Part shown: positions 11,181 to 22,281 of the stretch, piece by piece | Position numbering within the stretch: position 1 is the stretch's first letter | Layout of the letters: each line of letters begins with the position of its first letter | Origin: Anaspis maculata | Taxonomy: Eukaryota; Arthropoda; Insecta; Coleoptera; Scraptiidae | Direction of reading: 5' to 3' | DNA length: 64,000 nt | NCBI GenBank assembly: GCA_949128115.1 | Contig: OX421968.1 | Span: forward strand, 6,510,001 to 6,574,000 | Notes under the pieces: generated by a model | Seen by the model: the letters and a program-made list of their open reading frames with translations, nothing else | Databases searched by the model: none | What the model was told of the DNA's origin: nothing | Made by a program: the position numbers and the translations under genes

Positions 11181-12640
11181 AGAAATAATTATAATTAATC
11201 ACTATTATAAATGGAGAAACATGTAAGTATACGATTAACAGCCCTGACTCGTATACCTACTCACTCATGCCGTCTGCAATAATGTTCAAAAGGGTAGGAC
11301 GGCAGTTTTCCAATCCATGATAGCACCCTCGACAAGATCATTTGTGATATTACCGGTTATCCCTTTTTCGCAGCTCCGATAGATAAAAATTAGGAAAGAG
11401 TGACCAATGTATCTGTCATCACAGTAGATTTGATAATGAACTAAATTCTATGGAAGGTCAGGGAGTCCAGAAAATGTTAAAAAAAGGTAACCTTAGAGTC
11501 CGTACATGATGTGATGAGCGACTGTCTAGTTTTTTTTTTTGCAAAATTCGGCCTTATAAAGGATTGAGGAGACACAGTCCTTCAAAATTTCAATTTAATC
11601 TTGGTTTTTCTACCAATAAATTATAAACGCGTTGCCAAATTGGGCTCTAGGTTGACAGAACAATGTTTTGAGTGAATACCTAAGTAAATCAGCTAAATTG
11701 CAACAGATTTGAACAAGTAATTCACAATTTAAGGGACTGAAGGGTCACAAAAAAAGGTCGAATCTCAAAAATCCAGAGATAGGTAGTGATAAAAACATAT
11801 GCCGTCACCATGTTCATTTCACAAAACGTAACGTTTTCTCTCTCGATAAGTACCTAACTATTTTTTTTACCTTACTCTAAAATGCACAGATGCACGGCAC
11901 GCACCACATCGGAAAAAAAAGATTATTTGCCAATGGAGCACTTTCGAGCAAAAACTGTTCATACTACTTCATTCATGGAATGTTGTAGTATCTCTTAGGG
12001 TATAAATCTCAGTGGGGTTGTGTGGCGACTTTTTTGATTTTTCTCAAGGAACTTTTCAAAAACTCGAAAAATTAACTATATAAATAATAATAATATTGAA
12101 TATTTTCAAATTTGTTTTTAGACTGACCATATATGTCAAACTAAAGTACTTCCTTTGAAGATCATTTTGTGAAAGTTGCAAATCCGCAGTGCAATTATTA
12201 AGCTAGCACTCATTCTTTAAAGTTTGCGAGCAAAATAGGGTAACTTTGACTCCAAAAAAATTAGTAACTTTGAGGGGTCAGAACAGGCGAGTTCCTGGAA
12301 CAAAGTAACTCATATTCCAGAAAAGACTACCTACACTATTTCTTTACGTGCCCACAAAATATGAAAGTCATGCAAAATACTTGTAAAATTTGATTTTTGG
12401 CCGCATTTATTGAATTTCGGACCACTGTGCAACGGTGCGAAAAGTATGTGGAAAAACGATATTTGAATTTAAACATTGAAGGGCTGTATCTCAGTTGATA
12501 AACGTTTTTGAAAAAAAGTTTTTTAAAAAAAGCCCATTTTTCATGCTTCATCCACTGGCAAAATTTTCGTGATCAAACAGTTGAACAGAGACACCTGTAT
12601 ATTTTTTATTTTGATACTTATACCAATCAAACTATGAGGA
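11181..12640. other. Intronic, nothing recognised
   Basis: No coding frame or clear repeat pair was recognised in this 1.46 kb. Confidence 0.35.
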
Positions 12641-12825
12641 AGAGGTGCGCTTTTAGGGGCTATTGATTTGTATTTGAGTGTTCCACATTACGTATTACAG
12701 TGACATATTATGGCCGCTCGATTGTGATAATATGTATTTTTGAAAACTCAAATATGAACGGATAGCCCCTAAAAGCGCACCTCTAACTGCGCTTCTAGCT
12801 TGAAAGCGAGATATAAATCATGACT
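12641..12825. mobile_element. Small foldback, family D (degraded copy)
   Basis: AGAGGTGCGCTTTTAGGGGC at 12641 is inverted at 12765-12784. The central part (TGTATTTTTGAAAACTCAAATATGA) and the right flank (CTAGCTTGAAAGCGAGATAT) match the better copy at 33877-34119. Confidence 0.75.
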
Positions 12826-12827
12826 AT

Positions 12828-13592
12828 TAGTATGGGGGCATCGGTCGTGCCGTGTGCAGCTTCGTGAAGATATATAGAGTTATGTCTTAATCGATTCCTG
12901 GGGGATCAAGGACTATGAAAAATTATGGTGGAATATTGGAATTTACTACAGGCAAATATGGTGGAGGCGCCAAAATAGGCTTCATCTGGTAGTGAAAACT
13001 GGCTGTAGCTCGTTTGTTTTTCAACGGATTTCAACATCTGAAACGTCGTTTTGTAAACAAAAAAATTCTCTTCTCATTTCATACCTGAATTTACAAACGT
13101 CATTCCGTGGAACTGTCAAAATTGTCTTTTCAATATGGCGGCCAAGACGGCAAATATACGAAGTGGAAAAGTGGAAATTCGGAAAGGGCACCCCAAGATC
13201 TACAATACTGCTAAGTTTCAAGAATATCAGAACCTTCAAAAAAGGCCGGAATTTAGCATATCTTATCTTATAAAGACAATTTTGACAGTTTCCCGAAATG
13301 ACGTTTGTAAATTCAGGTATGAAATAAGAGGAGAATTTTTTGTCTACAAAATGACGTTCCTGATGTTGAAATCCGTTGAAAAACAAACGAGCTACAGCCA
13401 GTTTCTTACTACCAGATAAAGCCCATTTTGGCGCCTCCACCATATTTGTCTGCAGCAGATGTCAATATTCCATCATAATTTTTCATGGTCCTTGATCGCC
13501 CAGGAGTCGATTTGGACATATCTCTATATTATGTATATCTTCACGAAGTTGCACACGGCCAAGCCTTTTTTGACCCTATGCCCCCAGACTAT
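12828..13592. mobile_element. 765 bp foldback element
   Basis: The left end (GGGGGCAT ... GTGTGCAGCTTCGTGAAGATAT) is inverted at the right (ATATCTTCACGAAGTTGCACAC ... ATGCCCCC). The inner arms also pair (GGCGCCAAAATAGGC with GCCCATTTTGGCGCC). Frames on both strands are palindrome shadows. Confidence 0.8.
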
Positions 13593-14085
13593 ACAGTGTC
13601 CGTTTTTCGAGGCTAAGCATGGGTATCTCGCTTATCTTTGGAGATACAGAGTCGGTTAAATTAGAAAAAAGTTGCGAATTTTTATGACGATCATTGATCC
13701 AAAAAGATATTTGACTTGTCAGTTTTAGTTTTCGAGATATCGGGAAAAACAGAAATTTGTAATTTTTGTTTTTATTTTTTATTTGAAAAACGGTTGAAGG
13801 TAGCCTTTCCTAATTGAGACATTGTGGAGGCAATTTTCCAAGGGGAATCCAATGTTGTCAAAATCTTCATTCTAGCTTTCAAAACAACCGAGATATGACA
13901 TTCAACTTTTTTTTCTCTTATAGGCGCCATATTGAATTTTGACATTTTTGAATACAATATTTTTTTCTGGTTACAACGATGTGTCACATGTCACTGTTGA
14001 ATTCATGCTTTAAAGCAAAAAAAATTTTTTATTTTTCAAAGAGTGCTTTGGAAACAAAATCAGCACCGACAATAAAAAAAAAATC
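13593..14085. other. Spacer, no gene recognised
   Basis: AT-rich; contains ATTTGAAAAACGGTTGAAGG and similar 'functional-noise' text but no frame or repeat pair that I can support. Confidence 0.3.
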
Positions 14086-14513
14086 CAATATGGCGGCCAA
14101 AATATCGACAGAATCATGAAATTTGGCTTGAAAATCAAAATGATCGTACTAGACAAGGGTAAGTTCCAAGTTTCATGAAAATCGTTCTACTAACAAGAGA
14201 TTTCAATATGGCGGCCAAGATGGCGGCAGAATTATGAAACTCAGCTTGAAAATAAGAATGATCGTACGAGACAAGCGTAACTCTCAAGTTTCATGAAAAT
14301 CCTTCCACTTATAAGAGATTTCAATATGGCGGCCAAGATGGTGGGGCAATCATGAAATTTGGCTTGAAAATAAGAATGATCGTACTAGACAAGGGTAAGT
14401 TTCAAGGTTCATGACAATCGTTCCACTAATAAGAAATTTCAATATGGCAGCCAAGATGGCGGCCGAATTATGAAAGCCAACCTGCCTATTTGGTCCTTGA
14501 GGACCTAAGCTAT
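14086..14513. repeat. 118 bp tandem array with AATATGGCGGCCAAGATGG motifs
   Basis: CAATATGGCGGCCAA starts at 14086, 14205, 14322 and (as CAATATGGCAGCCAA) 14440, so the period is 117-119 bp over four units. Three units contain AAGATGGCGGC or AAGATGGTGGG; the first is the known YY1 consensus. The right edge (about 14395-14513) recurs in inverted orientation at 24058-24181. Confidence 0.9.
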
Positions 14514-14713
14514 CCACCGGATAAAGTTCAATCTTCAAGGGCTGTAACTTTATTTCACGAGAAGCAGGGCCGTTCCTAGGGGTTTGAGCGCCCGTGTGCA
14601 AAGCTTCTAGTCTGCGCCCCCCCTCCTCATTCCATACTCGACCAAAAAAATGAAAGAATTCAGAAGCCATGTCACTGTTCTGATTTTTTACAAAAGTTAA
14701 GTAATAGCTGTAT

Positions 14714-15692
14714 TATAATCAATTTCACGGCTATCTGCATTAGAGCAAGCTATGGAAAAATTATTTTTTGTTGGTAGGAATGAGTAGGAATCCCTAATTC
14801 CATAACCGTCGACGCAGATAGTTTGTGTAAATGTGGTATGTGAAAAGGTTAGGTATTGTGGCAGATGTCACCCGTCGCGCGGTGTGATGCACATCAAGTC
14901 AAAATGTTTAGTTTTATTGGGGAAAACAGATAAACACGTGTTCCTCGGAGTGTAAATTTGCTGGACACCGTCTTCACGGGTTGGTGGGTCTTTGCTTGTG
15001 CTCTGGTAGTGGCGGCCAGTGAGCCAGTGTATAAAATGACGCCAAAAGAAGTCAGCGGCAGCACTAAAGGGAAAAAAAATGAATGAAAATGCTTGTCCAC
15101 TGGCCCCAGTGAGGTTGAGAAAATTTGCTTCCATGGACATTGATTTATGGAGTTGCACTGTACAAGACAAGACAGTCGAGACACGACGCGTGAGTGCACT
15201 CTGTGTTGGAAGATCTTCTCAACATGAAATCATTGACCATTTCATGTATGTATTCCCTTCTTCATCTTCTTCTCGCTTGTATGCTGTTTTAGTGTTGTAG
15301 AGCACGTAGTACTTCCTACTATCAGTCCTACTTCCCTTTAGTGCTGCCGCTGCCTTCCTTTGGCGTCATTTTATACACTGGCTCACTGGCCGCCACTACC
15401 AAAGCACAAGCAAAGAGCCACCAACCCGTGAAGACGGTGTCCAGCTAATTGACACTCCGAGGAACATGTGTTCATCTGTTTTCCCCAAATAAGCTAAACA
15501 TTTTGACTTGACGTGCATCACACCGCGCGACGGGTGACATCTGCCACAAATGCCACAATACCTAACCTTTTCACATACCACATTTACACAAACCTTCTGC
15601 GACGACGGTTATGGATTCCTACTCATTCCTACCAACAAAAAATAATTTTTCCACAGCTTGCTCTAATGCAGATAGCCTTGAAATTGATTATA
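14714..15692. mobile_element. 979 bp foldback element with TATAAAA in both arms
   Basis: Arms of about 365 bp (14714-15075 and 15335-15692) share ATAATCAATTTCA, GGCTATCTGCATTAGAGCAA, GATGTCACCCGTCGCGCGG and GTGTATAAAATGACGCC, surrounding a 260 bp non-palindromic centre. The forward and reverse frames of 60-100 codons here mirror each other and are not considered genes. Confidence 0.85.
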
Positions 15693-16041
15693 CACTATAA
15701 AATTTCTTGTACAATTTATTGGACAATCTGCCAAAATACTGTCAAAAAACAATAAACTTGATTGTTCAACTGACAGATTGTTCAAGAAATTGTGTAGTGT
15801 GATACAGCTCCAACAGACATAAATCTTACAAAAAATAACAATTCAGTGAATGAATTGAAAAAAAAACATAATTATCCAGGATATCAATGACTCTTGGGTT
15901 TTCAAATATATTTTTGCATTTTTGCTTGGAACTTTTCATTGTCTTTCTGGGATCACAAGTAGATACCTACTATTGCCAACACATGAAAGTGAACGACAGA
16001 TGAATGACATTTCACACTTTTGCCCTGAGAATAAAGCTTAA

Positions 16042-16548
16042 AGGAGACCACAACACAAAAATCAAGTCTCTATTTTATTTGACTAATTTATGGGGAAGGT
16101 AGTTGAAGAGTATACGGAACAAATCTGAGTTTTCTATATGAGTCCGATCAGCCGATAGAACGTTTTGAAAATATTATCGTGACGTCATTTGGGAAGATGT
16201 TTTCACCTAGATTTTCAGCTAGGTTTTCACCTCCCATTTCACGTTCCCATGGTCTTATTAGGTATTGCTGTTGTCGTTTTGACAAACGTCATTGTCTTCA
16301 AACAATCAGTAATAATTATGGCAGGCTTGAAACCGTCGTCGTCTCATCGGCAACTGAATCAGGTACAGGTATGCACGTGAGTAGCTATAGGTAACCCGTG
16401 AAAATTTGCCCCTATGACATCATGTGTTCTTAATTATAATCGCAGTGCCCGCCACAAGATCGCTGAATTTACAAAACCCTATGCAATCGTTCTAGTTTTT
16501 TCAACTCTTCAATCTGAGACCAACTTGTATTTTGTGTTGTGGCCTCCT
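16042..16548. mobile_element. 507 bp foldback-ended MITE (TTAA target site)
   Basis: Ends AGGAGACCACAACACAAAA and TTTTGTGTTGTGGCCTCCT are inverted with one mismatch, and TTAA lies on both sides (16038-16041, 16549-16552). A piggyBac-type target site is inferred. 15693-16037 before it holds only a short inverted pair (TTTCTTGTACAATT / CAAGAAATTGTG). Confidence 0.82.
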
Positions 16549-16599
16549 TTAAGAGTTATCCTGTTATCCAGATGCTGAAAGATGATTCATTAACCTTGC

Positions 16600-17110
16600 T
16601 GTAAGCGGAGTGGAGTGGTGCAAGAGTGGATGACGTCACGGATGGAGTGGAGCAGAGAAGAGTGGAGTGGAGTTTTGAATAGAGTCGCTCGCGTGGGATC
16701 TGTCAATTGTCAAAGTTTTATTTAGGTTCAAATGTGAAGTGTCACCTCACAAGTGTGTTTTGCCAAAGTTTGTTGTCTTTTCTTCTCAACCAAAACGTTG
16801 TCGGTGGTAATAAGATGATCCTGTTCCATCTTGAACTCAATTTACTCTCTGATGGTGATTTTTTCCCAACGAAATAACGAAAACTAAGGTTACGTGCCTA
16901 AACCAATTGACAATTGACAGACCGCCAGCGTATTGCGCATGTTCACTCCGTAAGTACTACCTTCACGAGGTGGGACTTTCAGAGTAACTCTTTTTACTCC
17001 ACTCCACTCCACTCTGTCCACGCGAACGGCACAGGGTAAACATCTGTCACTCCAAAAGTCCAACCGAACGCTGTTGGAGTGAAAAGAGTAGGTAGGAGTG
17101 AAAAGAGTGA
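16600..17110. repeat. GAGTG/CACTC-rich inverted region
   Basis: GGAGTGGAGTGG clusters at 16608-16675 face CCACTCCACTCCACTC at 16997-17015 in inverted orientation. It looks like a decayed foldback; ends were not defined. Confidence 0.5.
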
Positions 17111-17177
17111 GCATGCCGAACGCACCTTTTCTGCGAGCTTGAACGTCTCAACTTGCATTGTAAGTTGTATTTGAATC

Positions 17178-17312
17178 ATGTCTTCAACATGGAAGCAGGT
17201 CACGTTGACTCTTCAACAAAAAGCTGATATTTTGCGTCAATTAGAGTCTGGATGTTCATACGCTACCCTGGAAGTACGGTTCAGTGGAATAATTCGAATT
17301 TATTTTAAATAA
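17178..17312 (+). pseudogene. Tigger/pogo transposase N-terminal fragment (CENP-B-like HTH)
   Basis: A 44-codon frame starts MSSTWKQVTLTLQQKADILR and continues QLESGCSYATLEVRF, the classic first helix-turn-helix of pogo/Tigger transposases and CENP-B. Then the frame is lost. No DDD catalytic domain follows. It lies 190 bp before a Tigger-like terminal repeat. Confidence 0.75.
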
Positions 17313-17499
17313 ACCTTTCATAGCTAGATTGCATACTTTTCAATGTATATTGGCGGCATTTTTTTGGTTGAGTAAGATATCTATAAACCGAACACGTTCG
17401 GATTATAGATGTCATTTAATATGAATTCTATAATCCGAACGTTTTGGTAATCCGAACGGAGTCTGCAAACTTTCTGTTCGGATTATCCAGACATTACTG
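17313..17499 (+). mobile_element. Right end of a Tigger-like element
   Basis: The sequence ending at 17499 reads GTTCGGATTATCCAGACATTACTG followed by TA; its reverse complement CAGTAATGTCTGGATAATCC is the form of Tigger/pogo terminal repeats. Related phrases (ATAATCCGAACG, GGTAATCCGAACGG) lie at 17390-17460. The left end was not found. Confidence 0.7.
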
Positions 17500-17579
17500 T
17501 AGTCGCGTTTCAAAAATAAAATGGTCAGAAACAAAAATTTCATTATGGCGGCCAATATGGCGGCGAAATCATGAAAAGC

Positions 17580-18116
17580 TTGGAGGGAGATGGGGAGCTT
17601 TAAAAATTGCGAAAAAATCTTTTCCAGGAAGAGAATCCAATTTCCTTCATTTTGATGTATTACAAAGTGGGTATTGACATTTTAAATTTTTGAGGTCAGG
17701 TGGGGGGAGCGAAGGGGAAAATTTGGGTGGCACATTTTTTTTAGAAAATTTTCTCTCTCGATGCTGTGCAGGATGACGTTTACTGTATTGAGGTGAAATG
17801 GAGGTCAAGAATATTAACTTGGACACTCAGAGCATTTTAGGAAGAACAGGGGGTGGGGTCAAAAAATTTCAAAATATTTTTTTAGAAAGAGAATTTGATT
17901 CTCTTTAATTTGATGTATCGCAAGGTAGGTAGTGTCATTTGAAATTTCAAAGTTGGGGTGAGTGGGGGCGAGGGGGCTCAAGATATAAACTCTCCAATGT
18001 ATGTTTTGGATGTCCCCCTCGATATAAAAATCGACCTGTTTTTGCTCAAAGACATTTGCACTAGGAATCGGAAGATATTGCAGGTGGATAGTTTTCAAAT
18101 GATCACCCGGTATGTT
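17580..18116. mobile_element. Half copy of foldback family E
   Basis: Matches, in inverted orientation, 50155-50690 of the complete family E copy (shared GATGTATCGCAAGGTAGG, GGGGTGAGTGGGGGCGAGG, GATAGTTTTCAAATGATCAC). It ends with ATCACCCGG at the same position as the complete element. Confidence 0.8.
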
Positions 18117-18176
18117 ATGCGGGATTATATTTTCAGAATAAATTGAGGAACATTTCTGTGTAAAAAAATCTCAATT

Positions 18177-18738
18177 GACCATATTAATTATTCAAAGCGC
18201 AGTCGCAGATCGGGGAGAGAGACAACCACATGTGCTGGGTTGAAACTCCCATAAGAATATGCATGTTGAATGACTTTGTAAAATGATCAATTCAAGGTGC
18301 AAATTGACAATTTCAACGAATGTATAACATAGCAAGTGTGTAAAAAGAAATACCTGATCTACTTTTCACCATAATGAAATGGAAAATCTTGCTGTGAAGT
18401 TTATGCGAAGCATTTTAAAATGGGGTTTTTTGAATCCAAAACAATTTCAAATTACCCGCCATATTTTATTGCACAACTTCCGCTAACGAGAATTTTGACA
18501 GCGCTTGAAAGCGAATCGAGCGTCAGCCGTCACGTAAAAGTATGGTTAAAAAGGTTAAAACGTCCCAAGAATAAAGAAAACACCTTGAAATCGTGAATTC
18601 TGACAGCGACAGCAAAGTTCCGTTTTCTATGCATGCTGTGGCGCGCGAGATCTTCTACTGCAGTGCGCATGGTCACAGGCACATACCTAACTTACAAATG
18701 ACTAGTGGAAGGGGAAAGTGAGAATAATTAATATGGTC
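18177..18738. mobile_element. 562 bp element, family F, copy A
   Basis: The 16 bp ends GACCATATTAATTATT and AATAATTAATATGGTC are inverted. The whole element recurs reversed at 56762-57325 (564 bp). It is not internally palindromic. No coding frame. No clear target duplication was seen. Confidence 0.85.
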
Positions 18739-18759
18739 TATTTGATATCGTGAATTCGA

Positions 18760-19450
18760 AAGTTATCATAAAGGGAACGCGGACACTGACAAATTTCGTC
18801 GCTGTTTTCTGCACATTTTTTAGCGCACTCCTCCAAACGGGAAGGCGCTTTTGTCCTCGCTTTGTCCGTCCGTCCGTCCGTCACAGCATCTAGTCCTAGA
18901 CAAAAAGGTTTTTGCGAAAAATTTTTACTCCATTGGGTAGCTCATGACCTTGTATCTCGAACCACGAAAAATCTCGACAAAATAATAATAAACAATGACA
19001 ATAATAACAATTTAGTGTGACGCGGCATCGCCGTTGAATGCTGCATTTCAGAAGCCGGCCTGATCTCGAAAGTTATCACATGCGAGGAAGTACCCGATCT
19101 TATCATTTTACCATAATACATATGCGGAGTTATATTTAGAGGATGATTTGAACTTCATTTTAATGGAAATTTCACATCGGTGCGAGGTGCAGGCCAATAG
19201 TTATTAATTTTTGAAAATGACTCCGAAACTACGGCTCGGCCGCAAATGATTTATTCGTTGCTTGCTAGTGCTTGATATCCTTTCCTCCGAACAAAACGAA
19301 ATTCAATACAGAAACTATTTCAACTCGAATGGGTAGCTCATGGCCTTGGTACGCAAATCAAGAAAAATTTTGCCGAAATAATCATGAACAATTACAAAAA
19401 TAACATTTTGGTGTAGGGCGGCTTCGCCGATCAAGTGCTGGCATTCGCGG
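18760..19450. repeat. Direct duplication with GTCC microsatellite
   Basis: A (GTCC)n run at 18864-18882. Segments at about 18930-19060 and 19319-19450 share GGGTAGCTCATG, ACAATAATAACA-like text and GCGGC.TCGCCG, an offset of about 391 bp. It is probably a degenerate relative of the GC-box elements. Confidence 0.65.
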
Positions 19451-19898
19451 TAAGATGTAGAAAGTTGCGATATGCAGGCAACTACAATTTCTTAATGAAA
19501 TACATCACTGTATGTAGGGCATTATATTTAGAGAACAATTTGAACTTTCTTTTGACAAAAACCCCACTTCAATCCGACCGTCGGGTCAATTGTTATCCAT
19601 TTTTGAAAACGACCGCAAAGCCACGGCTCGGCGCATATTACACGACCCTACAAATTTAAAATCAGACGTGCCGAAATAGTAATTGAACATTTTGAAATAG
19701 CCAATACTAGGTACCTGAAGGATAATAGCACTCAAATTACGAAACATGTTCGCATCAATAACAAAAAAAAAGTAGGTAGGTATCACTAAAAATCATGTGA
19801 CAGGCTACCATTTTTTCGGTTTTTCGATAAAAAAGAAATGTTCCAATTCAAAAGTGAACCCGATATTCGTGTTCAGGAGGTCGAAATCAGTTAAAGAA

Positions 19899-20227
19899 CA
19901 TTTTTGAGCGCATTTTCCATCTTGATGAAAATCGCTATTGCAACCGCTTTGTCCGTCCGTCCGTCCGTCCGTCCGTCCGTCCGTCCGTCCGTTCCTCGAA
20001 CTCCTCCAAAACTAGACGACCTAGCTTTCTAATTTTTTCGCTTTTACATAGCTGCCACTCCCAAAGGAGGGCTAGGCTATATTGGATGTCCATATTGCGC
20101 CGCCAACATAGAGAAAACCGCCCCCGATAAACTTGAAATAACATAATATTGCACTTTCTACCAGACCTGATGCTCTAGTGTTCTCATTTTTTGAATAATA
20201 CATAGTTGGCACTTATAAACAAAGGCT
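19899..20227 (+). mobile_element. GC-box element, start fragment (E1)
   Basis: Carries the start end GAGCGCATTTTCCATCTTG, the (GTCC)n run 19951-19992 and the following 230 bp, and then switches abruptly to the inverted far end of the next copy at 20228. Confidence 0.85.
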
Positions 20228-22281
20228 AAACAAGTGAGTATGCCTTCACGTGCGTGAGTCTCAGTAGCGCATTTTCTCAAAGAGGCATATTGTGAACGTA
20301 AAGAAATTTGGTTGAAGGAGAAACACCATTCCTTGCCCACTTTCTTCACTCGAAACTCATTGTGATATTGTGTTATCAGAATGGGGTACTTGCCAATGAA
20401 ATAGATTTGAATGAAAATTCTTTCACTCATCAATATATTTTTTTGTTTGAGGGCGGGAGCTGGGAGCGGCGACTAATCAGCAGTAGTTTATTCTTTCCCA
20501 TTTTTAGTCGGCTATTCATATAGCGGAAGAATTAGATCGCTATGTCTTCAGGGTTATGTTTTACATTCATCTCTTACTTTGGGGGCGGCGTGTGGGAGTG
20601 GCAGAGTTTGGCGAAGAAATTCTTCCACAGTTTGAGTTGGGAGTTTCTGAATGTTTGAGGTAACATTAAAATGTAATTCAGGGGAATTATTGAAAGTTGC
20701 ACTTTTTCTCTTTTGGGGGTGGAAGTTGGAGACGGCGCCATGTCAAAGGTAGCCTATTATTTCCCATTTTTAGTTAGCTATCCATACAGCAAAAGAATTA
20801 GATCGTTGTGTCTTCGGGTTTAGGTTTTTCATCCATCTCTCACTTTGAGGGCAGCGTGTGGGGGCGGCAGCATTCGGCAAAGTAACTGTTGCACAGTTTG
20901 AGTTGAGAGTTTCTAAATGTGAGGGAAATATGACAATCAGTGAAAATTGTGAAAGTTGCATTTTTTGTTTGTTTGGAGGCGGCAGCTGGAGGCGGCGGCT
21001 AATTAAAAGTGGCCTATATTTTTCCAATTTCAGTCAGCTATCAATATAGTGAAAGAATTAGATCGCTGTCTTCAGGTTCATGTTTTACATTTATCTCTCA
21101 CTTTGGGGGCGGCGTGTGGGAGCGGCAGAGTTTGGCAAAGAAATTTTTGCACAGTTTGAGTCAAGAGTTTCTAAATGTTCGAGGTGACAGTATCAGCTGA
21201 ATCAGTGAAAATTGTTGGAAGTTGCACTTTTTTTCATTTGGGGGCGGCAGCTGGAGGCGGCGCCATATCAAAAGTAGCCTATCCTTTTCCATTTTTAGTC
21301 AGCTATCCATATAGCTAAAAACTTGGATCACTTTGTCTTTGGGTTCATGTTTTTCATTCATCTCTTACTTGGGGGGCGGCGTGTGGGAGCGGCAGCGTTC
21401 GGCTGAGCAAATGTTGCACAATTTGAGTTGGCAGTTCCTAAATGTTCAAGGGAACATCTCAATCAGTAACATTTGTGAAAGTTGCACTTTTTATCGTTTG
21501 GGGGCGGAATCTGGGGGCGGCGACTAACCAAAAGTAGCCCATCCTTTCCCATTTTTAGTCAGCTATTTATATACCGAAAGAATCAGATCGCTATGTCTTC
21601 GGGTTTATGTTTTTCATTTTATTGCACTTTTTATCGTTTGGGGGGCGGAATCTGGGGGCGGCGACTAACCAAAAGTAGCCCATCCTTTCCCATTTTTAGT
21701 CAGCTATTTATATACCGAAAGAATCAGATCGCTATGTCTTCGGGTTTATGTTTTTCATTTTATTGCACTTTTTATCGTTGGGGGGGCGGAATCTGGGGGC
21801 GGCGACTAACCAAAAGTAGCCCATCCTTTTTTATTTTTAGTCAGCTATTTATATACCGAAAGAATCAGATCGCTATGTCTTCGGGTTTATGTTTTTCATT
21901 TTAAAGTGATTGGGGGCGGTTTTTAGCAGTTTTTTCATGTCGGCGGCGCATAATCATGACGGAATGTTTCTTGGCTTACGTTTATAAGTGGCAACTATGT
22001 ATTATTCAAAAAATGAGTACACCAGAGCATCAGGTCTGGTAGAAAGTGCAATATTATGTTATTTCAAGTTTATCGGGGGCGGTTTTCTCTATGTTGGCGG
22101 CGCAATATAGACATCCAATATAGCCTAGCCCTCCTTTGGGAGTGGCAGCTATGTAACAGCGAAAAAATTAGAAAGCTAGGTTGTCTAGTTTGGGAGGAGT
22201 TCGAGGAACGGACGGACGGACGGACGGACGGACAAAGCGGTTGCAATAGCGATTTTCATCAAGATGGAAAATGCGCTAAAA
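20228..22281 (-). mobile_element. GC-box element, full length, reverse orientation (E2)
   Basis: About 2.05 kb between the end ACAAGTGAGTATGCC at the left and GCGCTAAAAA at the right. The body consists of four to five units of about 260 bp, each with TTTGGGGGCGGCGTGTGGGAG and TTAGTCAGCTATCCATATAG, plus three near-identical units of about 150 bp at 21490-21904. A GGAC microsatellite lies at 22208-22233. Short frames of 60-140 codons here are repeat translations and not genes. GTCY microsatellites beside a conserved block are a known trait of Helentron-derived INE-1-like elements; this class is a suggestion only. Confidence 0.85.

Noticed and set aside
13021..13443. 140-codon minus frame and 93-94-codon plus frames
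   Set aside because: Both strands read the same palindrome; the open length is due to symmetry and no domain is seen.
14868..15199. Overlapping minus-strand frames of about 100 codons (and forward frame at 15079)
   Set aside because: They lie in the arms of a palindrome and mirror frames at 15396-15581; composition and overlap show repeat shadows.
21482..21904. 140-codon frame with three internal repeats (GGGIWGRRLTKSSPSFPIFS)
   Set aside because: It is the translation of three 150 bp tandem units of a non-coding element; the reading frame is kept only because unit length is near a multiple of three.
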